From Lachnospiraceae bacterium (GTDB lineage: Bacteria; Bacillota; Clostridia; Lachnospirales; Lachnospiraceae), in contig JAJQIE010000116.1 in NCBI GenBank assembly GCA_021199395.1, positions 1 to 16,736 of the forward strand: 16,736 nucleotides of DNA, written 5' to 3'. This document shows, one piece after another, positions 7,235 to 14,106 of the stretch. A model generated the notes under the pieces. The model saw only the letters and a program-made list of their open reading frames with translations. It was not told the DNA's origin and did not search any database. The first letter of the stretch is position 1, and every line of letters begins with the position of its first letter. Both the position numbers and the translations under genes were made by a program.

Positions 7235-8647
7235 ATGAAACGTCTGTCCATACGCATGAAAATCACGCTCTGGTTTTCCGCAATTCTGATTGTTATCGTA
7301 ACGCTCACTTATTTTGTCATTCTTTCTGTCAGCAGACAGATTATCCAGAAAACCATCCGCGACAACCTGATTCAGACCGTGGAAAACAACGTAGACGAGA
7401 TAGAATATTATTCCGCCCTTGCCTCCGGTCTGGCAGACGGCGATGTGGATTATTTTTTGCGCTATAACAACGGCTACATTGAAGTCGATGACGATTTTCT
7501 GGACGAGGTCAATGACATCTATACTTCTCTGTGCCAGTCTGACGGAGCACTTGTCTATGGAGAAAATCCCATTGCGCTGGATACCGCGGTCCTGGAATTT
7601 CTGGATTCCGAGGTGCAAACCGTCAAAGTCGATGGGATACTTTACTATGTCTTCGACCGCCATCTGGATGCCGAAGGTCTGGAAACCCTCTGGCTGCGCG
7701 GTATTGTCTCCGAGACGCAGGGAGAGACTGAGCTTTCCGCGATATCCCGCACCTCTCTGATCCTGCTCCCCAGTCTCGTCCTGCTCGCTGTCATCGGGGG
7801 ATATCTCATCGCGCGCCGGGCGCTCCGGCCCATACGACAGATTTCTGACACGGCAGCGCAGATCCGGCAGGGAGACGATCTGAAGAAGCGCATTGAGATC
7901 GGAGAGGGAAAGGACGAGCTGCACCAGCTTGCAGGGCAGTTCAACGAAATGTTCACGCGGCTCGACGATTCTTTTCAGGCGCAGCAGCAGTTTGTCTCCG
8001 ACGCTTCCCATGAGCTGCGGACGCCCGTATCGGTCATTCTGGCGCAGTGTGAGCTGACGATGGGCGATACCGCGCAGACCCCCGCCGATTACCGCGAGGC
8101 GCTTGAGGTCATCTCACGGCAGGGACGTAAAATGAGCCGTCTGATCAGCGATATGCTGGATTTTACGCGGCTGGAGCTGCAGCCGGAACGCTACGCAAGG
8201 GAGAACATCGACCTGTCCACGCTCGTGGGGGACATCTGCTGCGACATGGCACTCCTCTGTGAAAAAGGGATTGCCCTGATCTGTGAAGCCGAGCCGGATA
8301 TCTATTGCATGGGAAACCGGGAGCTTCTGACCAGAATGCTCACAAATCTGATCACCAATGCCTATCGCTATGGAAAACCGGATGGTCACACGATGGTCAC
8401 TCTGGCAACAGCCGAAGGCCGGGTGCTGCTCACCGTACAGGACGACGGCATCGGAATCTCCACGGAAGATCTTCCCAATCTTTTTCACCGTTTCTACCAG
8501 GCGGACAGCTCCCGCTCAGGAGCAGGCAACGGGCTCGGTCTTGCCATGGTGAAAGAGATCGTAGCCTTTCACCATGGGACAATCTCAGTGGATAGCAGAC
8601 TGGGGGAGGGAAGCAGCTTCCGGATAACACTGAACCAGTCTTCCTGA
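7235..8647 (+). CDS. Membrane sensor histidine kinase
   Basis: A 470-residue sensor kinase. TM1 at about 10-31, an extracytoplasmic sensor of about 140 residues rich in Asp/Glu, and TM2 at about 174-194 lead into HAMP (about 195-247). HisKA follows with the phospho-accepting His259 in FVSDASHELRTPVSVILA. The HATPase_c domain has the N box NLITNAYRYGK, G1 DDGIGIS, F box LFHRFYQAD and G2 GNGLGLAMV. All catalytic boxes are intact. The start is ATG 7235, with AGGAG 7 nt upstream; an in-frame codon at 7109 would add an implausible Cys/His-rich stretch before TM1. It probably phosphorylates the upstream OmpR-type regulator. The sensor region matches no ligand-binding family I can name. Confidence 0.95.
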   Translation: MKRLSIRMKITLWFSAILIVIVTLTYFVILSVSRQIIQKTIRDNLIQTVENNVDEIEYYSALASGLADGDVDYFLRYNNGYIEVDDDFLDEVNDIYTSLCQSDGALVYGENPIALDTAVLEFLDSEVQTVKVDGILYYVFDRHLDAEGLETLWLRGIVSETQGETELSAISRTSLILLPSLVLLAVIGGYLIARRALRPIRQISDTAAQIRQGDDLKKRIEIGEGKDELHQLAGQFNEMFTRLDDSFQAQQQFVSDASHELRTPVSVILAQCELTMGDTAQTPADYREALEVISRQGRKMSRLISDMLDFTRLELQPERYARENIDLSTLVGDICCDMALLCEKGIALICEAEPDIYCMGNRELLTRMLTNLITNAYRYGKPDGHTMVTLATAEGRVLLTVQDDGIGISTEDLPNLFHRFYQADSSRSGAGNGLGLAMVKEIVAFHHGTISVDSRLGEGSSFRITLNQSS

Positions 8648-8689
8648 TTCCGGTAATGGCACGGGAATATTTTTTGAAAAAGGAGTTTT

Positions 8690-8711
8690 TCTAATCTTTC
8701 TTTAATATTTC
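8690..8711 (+). promoter_or_regulatory. Tandem 11-bp direct repeats, probable response-regulator binding site
   Basis: TCTAATCTTTC (8690-8700) is followed without a gap by TTTAATATTTC (8701-8711); nine of eleven positions agree. Head-to-tail half-sites one helical turn apart are the usual arrangement for OmpR/PhoB dimers. A weak -10-like TATGAG (8722-8727) would place the repeats over the -35 region, as in activated promoters. The neighbouring regulator is the natural candidate. The repeats are seen; binding is inferred. Confidence 0.55.
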
Positions 8712-8785
8712 AGAGTTAAAGTATGAGCATCCAAACATCCCGCAGGAAAATACTTCCAGCCATTTCAGGAAAGGAGATTACTACT

Positions 8786-9646
8786 ATGAAGAAAAACACA
8801 TGGAAATATTCGAACGCAGCCCGCAGCACATTTCTTTCTTTCGCATGTATGGCCACAGTGCTTGCATGCTCCTGCACGGCAGCCTCCGCAAACGGTTCTT
8901 CTGCGGCCATCGGCTCGGAAGCAGCGCAAAATTATGCGTTTGCCGATGCTGGTGTTGGTCCGGTGTCCGCTGAGACCCTTTTTACAGAATATGATTACGA
9001 AGACGGACAGTTTGTCTATGATGTGGAATTTACCGCGGACGGCACAGAATACGAATACCGGATCGGTGCTTCTGACGGAAGCGTACTTAAAAAATCCATC
9101 GAGTACCTGACTGTCAAAAATGCCCTGTACGCATCCTCCACAGCGAACACAGCAGACACGGCTTTCTCCCTGGAGGACGCAAAAGATATCGCCCTGACGG
9201 ATACCGGTCTGACGGAGGAAGAACTCGCTCTTGTCACCTATACAAAGGAAAAATCGGACTACGACGACGGGCTGTCCGTATATGATATTGAATTCTATAC
9301 GGACACCACAGAATATGAGTATGAAATCAGCGTGGCTACAGGAGAGATTCTGAGTATGCCCGCGGAGATCCCTGCGGGAACCGGCACGGCAGGGACAGCG
9401 GATACGAATGCAAACTCCTCTGATACCTCCAGCTCTTATCTCAGCGTCGATGATGCCAAGGCGATCGCGCTGGAAAAAGCAGGACTGTCTGAATCAGATG
9501 TAACCTTTAAAAAAGCCAAGCTGGATAAGGATGACGGCATTATGGTGTATGAAATCGAGTTTTACCAGGGCAGAACGGAGTACGAGTGCACTCTGGACGC
9601 ATCGACCGGCGCAATTATTGAATTTGAGACGGACTGGGATGACTGA
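8786..9646 (+). CDS. Secreted triple PepSY-domain protein
   Basis: A 286-residue exported protein. The signal peptide (about 1-35) has a KK-containing N-end, a hydrophobic core and a likely cleavage after TAASA; cysteines at 21, 28 and 30 leave lipid anchoring possible but not clear. Three PepSY-like repeats follow: about 43-103 (divergent helix, then QFVYDVEFTADGTEYEYRIGASDGSVL), about 127-192 (FSLEDAKDIALTDTGL then VYDIEFYTDTTEYEYEISVATGEIL) and about 218-284 (LSVDDAKAIALEKAGL then VYEIEFYQGRTEYECTLDASTGAII). A Ser/Thr/Gly linker separates repeats 2 and 3. PepSY domains are often linked to inhibition of proteases or kinase sensing. Its place behind a kinase/regulator pair suggests a regulated output or feedback partner. 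Start at ATG 8786 with AAAGGAG upstream; an earlier in-frame ATG at 8723 would bury the signal peptide. Confidence 0.85.
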   Translation: MKKNTWKYSNAARSTFLSFACMATVLACSCTAASANGSSAAIGSEAAQNYAFADAGVGPVSAETLFTEYDYEDGQFVYDVEFTADGTEYEYRIGASDGSVLKKSIEYLTVKNALYASSTANTADTAFSLEDAKDIALTDTGLTEEELALVTYTKEKSDYDDGLSVYDIEFYTDTTEYEYEISVATGEILSMPAEIPAGTGTAGTADTNANSSDTSSSYLSVDDAKAIALEKAGLSESDVTFKKAKLDKDDGIMVYEIEFYQGRTEYECTLDASTGAIIEFETDWDD

Positions 9647-9654
9647 CAGAAAAA

Positions 9655-9692
9655 GGGCGGAACCGCTCATAAAATCATGAACGGTTCCGCCC
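9655..9692 (-). terminator. Convergent intrinsic terminator
   Basis: GGGCGGAACCG (9655-9665) pairs perfectly with CGGTTCCGCCC (9682-9692), and TCAT/ATGA extends the stem past one mismatch around an AAAATC loop. On the minus strand the stem is followed by TTTTTCTGTC, a proper U-run, so it chiefly ends the catabolic operon. Plus-strand readout from the PepSY gene meets the same hairpin but only a short CATTTG. Confidence 0.85.
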
Positions 9693-9779
9693 CATTTGCG
9701 TCAGGAAGAGCGAGCAGGATATGACTTGCCGACTCCTGCTTGCCGCGCAGGGCGCATACAGCGCAGGCTGCTGTTTTCC

Positions 9780-10700
9780 TTACGCACCCTTCGCATCATT
9801 CTGTCGCAGAAATTCTTCAACTTCCCTGTGATTCGGAATAGACTGCGCAGCTCCCGCTTTGGAGATTGCCAGTGAGGAAGCGGCAGCGGCATTTTTCAGA
9901 CAATCCGGCAACGTAAGATTCCGGCAGACTCCGGCCAGAAAATACCCGCAGAAGGTATCTCCGGCAGCAGTCGTATCCACAGCCTCTACTTTAAAAATGC
10001 CCTGCTCATAAATCGTCTCGCCCTTTTTGCAAAGGGAGCCCGCCGCCCCCATTGTAAGTACAATGACGGCGGACGGAAACCGTTCTGACAGGACAGACAG
10101 AACCTGCCTGAAATCACATTCCCGATCTGAAATCTCGGCCAGACATGCGCCTTCTATTTCATTCAGAATTAAATAATCTACATATTCCAGGGGCAGCTCC
10201 CCAGGCGCATCCGGGATCGGCGAAGGATTAAACGCCACACGCATCCCGCACTCGTGCGCTCTTCGAATGATATAAGACACATTGCTGGTTTCGTTTTGAA
10301 GAAGAACGATATCCCCTTTCTCGCTGTTTCTCGTAAGAACTGAGTCTATGTAATCCTCTGAAAGCTGCATATTTGTCCCACCGGATACAATGATACAGTT
10401 TCTCCCCTGAGCGTCTACCTGAATAATCGCATGTCCGCTTACTCCCGGAAGAACCGCGACTCTGGATGCATCAACGCCTGCGGCCGTCAGATAATCCGTA
10501 AGAGCTGCGCCGTCCTCTCCCACGGCTCCGCCATGGATAACCTGGATTCCCGCTTTCGCAGCTGCCACGGACTGATTCAGGCCCTTTCCGCCGACATTCG
10601 ACAGATACCCTTTTGAAGAAATGGTCTCTCCCGGCTGTACAAAGTGCTCTACCTTGTACACGCGGTCAATGTTTAGCGATCCAAATGAAATAATTCTCAT
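9780..10700 (-). CDS. PfkB family carbohydrate kinase, ribokinase-like
   Basis: A 306-residue cytosolic PfkB kinase closest to ribokinase. Visible motifs are FGSLNIDRVYKV (6-17), the substrate-binding GGKGLNQS (37-44), LLQNETS (133-139), NPSP (159-162), LNEIEG (179-184), TMGAAGS near the nucleotide site, and DTTAAGDTFCGYF (242-254) with catalytic base Asp248. The Ala in DTTAAGD instead of the commoner Gly also occurs in ribokinases. It is the last gene of the operon, 31 bp after the dehydrogenase, with AAGGAG 7 nt before the ATG. Ribokinase similarity does not fix the substrate. Next to a sugar-acid dehydratase it could phosphorylate a 2-keto-3-deoxy acid or another sugar released by the pathway. 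Confidence 0.88.
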   Translation of the reverse strand: MRIISFGSLNIDRVYKVEHFVQPGETISSKGYLSNVGGKGLNQSVAAAKAGIQVIHGGAVGEDGAALTDYLTAAGVDASRVAVLPGVSGHAIIQVDAQGRNCIIVSGGTNMQLSEDYIDSVLTRNSEKGDIVLLQNETSNVSYIIRRAHECGMRVAFNPSPIPDAPGELPLEYVDYLILNEIEGACLAEISDRECDFRQVLSVLSERFPSAVIVLTMGAAGSLCKKGETIYEQGIFKVEAVDTTAAGDTFCGYFLAGVCRNLTLPDCLKNAAAASSLAISKAGAAQSIPNHREVEEFLRQNDAKGA

Positions 10701-10731
10701 AGATATGCTCCTTCATCAAATCAGAATTACA

Positions 10732-11703
10732 TTATCGATTCACACAATGTTCCGGTTCTTCCCCTTTTACCACTGCTATTATATCCTTCGCAGTAGTCAT
10801 ACTTACGTTATAGTAGGACTCAACCGTTTCCGCTCCTGTATGCGGAGTCAGGACAACATTTTCACACTTCAGGATGGAAGCATCCAGCGGCAGCGGCTCC
10901 GTCTCAAACGCATCCAGTGCTGCTCCTGAAAGCTTTCCGGACTGCAAAGCCTCCGCGAGGGCGTCCAGATCCACCAGCGCACCTCTCGCCAGATTCAGAA
11001 GATACGCCCCATCCTTCATGGATGCAATTGTCTCTGCATTAAACAGGTGATAGGTTTCCGGCGTTGCCGGAATGTGAAGGCTTACGATATCACACCCGGT
11101 AATCACCTCTTCCTGCGTGGTCATCCGGACGCCAAGCTCTTTCGCCAGCTTCTCATTCGGATACAGGTCATACGCGATTATCTGCGTATCAAATGCCTGC
11201 AGCTTCTTCGCCACCAGACGGGCAATCGCGCCAAAGCCGAGCAGACCTACGGTTTTTCCTTTCAGTTCAGCTCCAAGAATGCGGGGCCAGAGTCCCTTTT
11301 CCATATCCTTGTGAAGCGGTATCACATGTCGAAGCAGATCCAGCACGACTCCTACCGTAAGCTCCGCAACTGCATTGGAATTCTGTCCGGGTGCGTTCAG
11401 GCTTTTTACTCCATATTTTTTTGCCAGCTCACCGTCAATATTATCCACGCCTACGCCAAATTTCGCGACTGCCTTTAAATTCGGAAGCGCTTTATATTTC
11501 GCTTCGTCACGGTAATCATCCATTCCTATTACCGCCGCTACAATATCCTCTTTTTCAGGAAGCGCCAGTATTTCTTCTGTTGTATAAGCCGGAAATGGTT
11601 TTTTCGGGTCAAATATTACTTCCAGCCCATTTTCTTCAAATAATTTCCACGCATCTGCACACAATGTATCATAATGCGATGCCGATACTAAAACCTTCTG
11701 CAT
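10732..11703 (-). CDS. D-isomer-specific 2-hydroxyacid dehydrogenase
   Basis: An NAD(P)-dependent dehydrogenase of 323 residues in the SerA/D-lactate-dehydrogenase family. The catalytic region shows KFGVGVDNID (81-90) and NAPGQNSNAVAELTVG (103-118). The Rossmann loop is GLLGFGAIA (153-161), followed by Asp179, which favours NAD over NADP. LARGALVD carries Arg240, DAFETEP carries Glu269 and LTPHTGAET carries His288, completing the catalytic triad. There is no ACT domain, so a serine-biosynthetic role is less likely. GAAGGA stands 7 nt before the ATG. It is separated from the propeller gene upstream by a 257-bp gap holding a large palindrome. It probably oxidises or reduces a hydroxy-acid intermediate of the operon's pathway; the substrate is not readable. 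Confidence 0.92.
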   Translation of the reverse strand: MQKVLVSASHYDTLCADAWKLFEENGLEVIFDPKKPFPAYTTEEILALPEKEDIVAAVIGMDDYRDEAKYKALPNLKAVAKFGVGVDNIDGELAKKYGVKSLNAPGQNSNAVAELTVGVVLDLLRHVIPLHKDMEKGLWPRILGAELKGKTVGLLGFGAIARLVAKKLQAFDTQIIAYDLYPNEKLAKELGVRMTTQEEVITGCDIVSLHIPATPETYHLFNAETIASMKDGAYLLNLARGALVDLDALAEALQSGKLSGAALDAFETEPLPLDASILKCENVVLTPHTGAETVESYYNVSMTTAKDIIAVVKGEEPEHCVNR

Positions 11704-11761
11704 AGCTATATCCTTCTTTCTCCCGTTGGAATGAATTATTCCACACAGGTCATTTTCTGAT

Positions 11762-11928
11762 ACTAGTACATCGTCTTCCAGATAACTGGACTATATACGC
11801 AGAATGAATTTTTCATATGCAAGGCGGAAGAAGGAGGCGTAGCGGTGGCTACGTCGACTGATGACAACGAAGCAGATGAAAATTCAGGCAAGTATAGAGT
11901 CCGGTTAATTTGGAGACGAGGTACCAGT
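11762..11928. repeat. Large imperfect palindromic element A
   Basis: An intergenic inverted repeat of about 167 bp. The 33-base segment from GTAC at 11766 to TATAC at 11798 matches the reverse complement of 11892-11924 at 26 positions, including TAACTGGACTATATAC against TAACCGGACTCTATAC. Inside, TGAATTTTTCATATGC (11805-11820) pairs with the complement of GCAGATGAAAATTCA (11872-11886) with one gap and one mismatch. The centre is a perfect hairpin, CGTAGC (11838-11843), loop GGTG, GCTACG (11848-11853). No open frame lies within it and I found no flanking duplication. It resembles a dispersed REP- or MITE-like repeat and would fold into a long structure in the operon mRNA. Confidence 0.7.
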
Positions 11929-11960
11929 CTGTCCTTATTCGTTACATATCAGTCCAAACC

Positions 11961-12995
11961 TTATTCTCTTTCCAGGACATACATATCCACGGAGCCCTTA
12001 CCGTGATTGGAGGCAAGAATCCTCACCCGATCCGGTTCTGTGACAACTGAAATCTGTGTTGCCCCGGTTCCTTCATCCAGAACTGTCTTCTCAAATTCCG
12101 GGTGTGTACCTTCCTTCACTTTATACAGAACAAGCGCTTTGTCCTCTCCTCTGCTCCCGCCGATCATCCAAAGAGCTCCGAAAAACCTTCCAGCCCATAG
12201 TACATGACCGAAATGAATGGGCAATTCTCCAATGATATCCTGCTTTTCTTTTCCTTCTTTGAAAATTCGAATATGTTCTCCGTGGAAGCCCTGAATCGTA
12301 GCTATCTCCGCTTTTCCGTCTCCGTCAAAATCCTCCGTCCACACGTCGCTGGTCTCTCCCAGCGGAATCAGCTCCGTTTTCCACTCTCCCGCTTCCGGCT
12401 TTTCCACGCGAAGGACTCCCTCGGATGCTCCAATGAACATGGTCTGTGACCCATCATGATTTTTCTGAAGAAACATACCATGATTTTTCGTAAGGCCCAT
12501 ATAAATATTTTTCATTGCTACCGGACTGCCCGGATGATACTCTCCCGCATAAATTCCGCCCGGACGGCTCCAGTCATCCACATAATCCTTTCCCGAACAG
12601 AGACTGGCTCCCACCAGGTATTTCTGCCCATCGGCTTCCAAAAGCCCGATCCTGTGAACAAAAGGAAGATCACAGAGCTTTTCCTTTTTTACAGATACCT
12701 CTCCGTCACTGACAGAAATCTCCGTCCGGAAGACAGCGGCTGCGGCCGAATCAAAGACCGGATAAAATTCATCGATAGACAGAAAAGCGTTCTCTCCCTC
12801 TAAGGGAAGCAGCGTCATTACGCCTCCCGGTCCATCCCACACCGTATAGCTTTTCCCTGTTTCAAGATGAATGCAGAGGCACGCCCCGTCCCTTTTTTCT
12901 GAAGCCGCGAGACAATAAATATCCCCCTCCAGTTCCATCGCCGTAACCGCATAGACCAGCTCCAGATCAGCCAGATGTACTTTATTTACTTTCAT
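11961..12995 (-). CDS. Cytosolic beta-propeller protein with FG-GAP-like repeats, function unknown
   Basis: I do not recognise a named family. The 344-residue protein has no signal peptide or TM helix. It can be read as about seven blades: starting near 14 (VYAVTAMELEGDIYCLAAS), 59, 113 (FVHRIGLLEADGQKYLVGAS), 169 (KNHGMFLQKNHDGSQTMFIG), 216 (SDVWTEDFDGDGKAEIATIQ), 264 (FGHVLWAGRFFGALWMIGGS) and 316. DFDGDGKAE is a calcium-loop FG-GAP/VCBS motif. A histidine near the first strand recurs in several blades (VHR, NHG, GHV), which could form a central metal or active site. GAGGA overlaps the stop of the isomerase gene, and the two are 9 bp apart, so translation is probably coupled. By context it acts on a pathway intermediate such as a lactone or ulose, but this is inference. 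Confidence 0.75.
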   Translation of the reverse strand: MKVNKVHLADLELVYAVTAMELEGDIYCLAASEKRDGACLCIHLETGKSYTVWDGPGGVMTLLPLEGENAFLSIDEFYPVFDSAAAAVFRTEISVSDGEVSVKKEKLCDLPFVHRIGLLEADGQKYLVGASLCSGKDYVDDWSRPGGIYAGEYHPGSPVAMKNIYMGLTKNHGMFLQKNHDGSQTMFIGASEGVLRVEKPEAGEWKTELIPLGETSDVWTEDFDGDGKAEIATIQGFHGEHIRIFKEGKEKQDIIGELPIHFGHVLWAGRFFGALWMIGGSRGEDKALVLYKVKEGTHPEFEKTVLDEGTGATQISVVTEPDRVRILASNHGKGSVDMYVLERE

Positions 12996-13004
12996 GTGCT
13001 TTCC

Positions 13005-13901
13005 TCAGCTTTCTCTTTGTAAAACATTCATAAGAAACTCCCTGCACTTTTTCTCATTTGCAAACGGATCATCGCCCGGCTGACAGCGGCTTTCAATTGA
13101 TACGCCCATTTTCACTCCATCTAACACCTCTGCCGCTTTTCTAAGGATCCTTGCTCCGCAGTCCTCATCCAGAAAGCCCGGTTTTCCCATAGCCATATGC
13201 CAGTCGCCATAGCCTTCCTCTGTCGGGTCGAGAATCGCATTTGCCAGATGAATATGCCCAATATACTTCGACGATTTTTCAATGGATTCCTCTAAGTCTT
13301 CGCGGTTCAATGCCATATGCGCACTGTCCCAGGAAAGAAGGCATCTGGTTTCATCTCTGTTTACGCGCTCCATCAGGCGAACCGAGTCCTCTGTCGGCCC
13401 GATCAGATTATTCTTGTGAGCGCCCCGATCCAGCGGCTCCAGCAAAAGAATCATGCCAGGATACTGCTTCATCCGATCTGTAACTGCAAAGAGAACCTCC
13501 TCGATTCCTTTCAACGCTTCCTCTCTGCCCGCTTCTCCGGGATCCGGGCCGCTGACCATCGCCACACGATCTGCCCCACTTTCCGCGGCAGTATCAACCA
13601 GAGCAGATATTTCCCGTATCGTTTTTTCTCTTATCTGGCCGTCCAGCGTAGATGGATTCAGCTTTTTTTCATTGATATCATTCGTAATCCACTGCGTAAA
13701 GCCAACGCCGCCTGATTCCATCAGTCGGATAAATTTTTTTCTTATCTCCGGCGTTTTCAGAGATCCGCACTCGATCCTCTGATAATAGCCGTCCGAAATC
13801 ATCCGTTCCACTGCCTGATACAGCTCCTGCTCCCGTCCGAGCAGGGGATAAAAGCTTTCAGATACCAGCAGTGACGGATAAAACGCCTGTTCTAATTTCA
13901 T
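13005..13901 (-). CDS. Sugar phosphate isomerase/epimerase family TIM-barrel protein
   Basis: A 298-residue AP-endonuclease-2-like TIM barrel, as in xylose isomerase-like and hydroxypyruvate isomerase-like enzymes. The metal ligands are in place: Glu155 in LLLEPLDR, Asp192 and His195 in SWDSAHM, His218 in GHIHLAN, and Glu270 in GVSIESR, with DWHMAMGKPG (233-242) giving a further histidine. It likely isomerises or epimerises a free or phosphorylated sugar or keto acid. The start is ATG 13901 with AGGAGG 5 nt upstream. The frame stays open to 14102, but that extra stretch is the inserted element B, not protein. The inserted element separates it from the dehydratase; before insertion the two genes would have been about 20 bp apart. 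Confidence 0.88.
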   Translation of the reverse strand: MKLEQAFYPSLLVSESFYPLLGREQELYQAVERMISDGYYQRIECGSLKTPEIRKKFIRLMESGGVGFTQWITNDINEKKLNPSTLDGQIREKTIREISALVDTAAESGADRVAMVSGPDPGEAGREEALKGIEEVLFAVTDRMKQYPGMILLLEPLDRGAHKNNLIGPTEDSVRLMERVNRDETRCLLSWDSAHMALNREDLEESIEKSSKYIGHIHLANAILDPTEEGYGDWHMAMGKPGFLDEDCGARILRKAAEVLDGVKMGVSIESRCQPGDDPFANEKKCREFLMNVLQRES

Positions 13902-13914
13902 GCCAGCCTCCTTG

Positions 13915-14106
13915 ACAAAATCGTAACTATTCAGAACAGCAGGCCACAGACCGCCTTCTTTGAAGGCTATATGCCGCTGTCGCGTCATATGTCTGAGGCT
14001 TGATGGGCGTTTCGCCCATCCCAAAATGAAAATACAGCCTTTAGCAGATAAATCTGCACAGTCTGTCTTTTCATTTTGATGCCGTTCTGAACTGTTACAC
14101 AAAATC
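13915..14106. mobile_element. MITE-like element B with 8-bp target-site duplication
   Basis: The element is 13923-14098 (176 bp), flanked by exact ACAAAATC copies at 13915-13922 and 14099-14106. Terminal inverted repeats are GTAACTATTCAGAACAGC (13923-13940) and, on the other strand, GTAACAGTTCAGAACGGC (14098-14081), 15 of 18 matching. Internal hairpins are GCCTTC-TTT-GAAGGC (13953-13967), GATGGGCG-TTT-CGCCCATC (14002-14020), and CAAAATGAAAATACAG (14022-14037) pairing with 14063-14078 around GCAGAT-AA-ATCTGC (14044-14057). It has no transposase. Ends starting GTAA and an 8-bp duplication are hallmarks of IS66-family transposition, so mobilisation by an IS66-type transposase is the best guess. 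The duplication includes the last base of the dehydratase stop codon, which stays intact. Confidence 0.85.

Noticed and set aside
6980..8011. Minus-strand open frame over the response regulator end and kinase
   Set aside because: It is antisense to intact kinase domains, with no recognisable domain or good start.
9713..9740. AGCAGGA/TCCTGCT inverted repeat downstream of the kinase gene
   Set aside because: It has a short stem, a 14-nt loop and no U-run; it is likely chance beside the real terminator at 9655-9692.
11755..11935. Target-site duplication around element A
   Set aside because: I compared flanks at several possible element ends and found no matching direct repeat, so transposition cannot be claimed from this copy.
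13902..14102. N-terminal extension of the isomerase to 365 residues
   Set aside because: The extra 67 codons coincide with inserted element B. The family starts near MKLEQAFYPS, and AGGAGG sits directly before ATG 13901.
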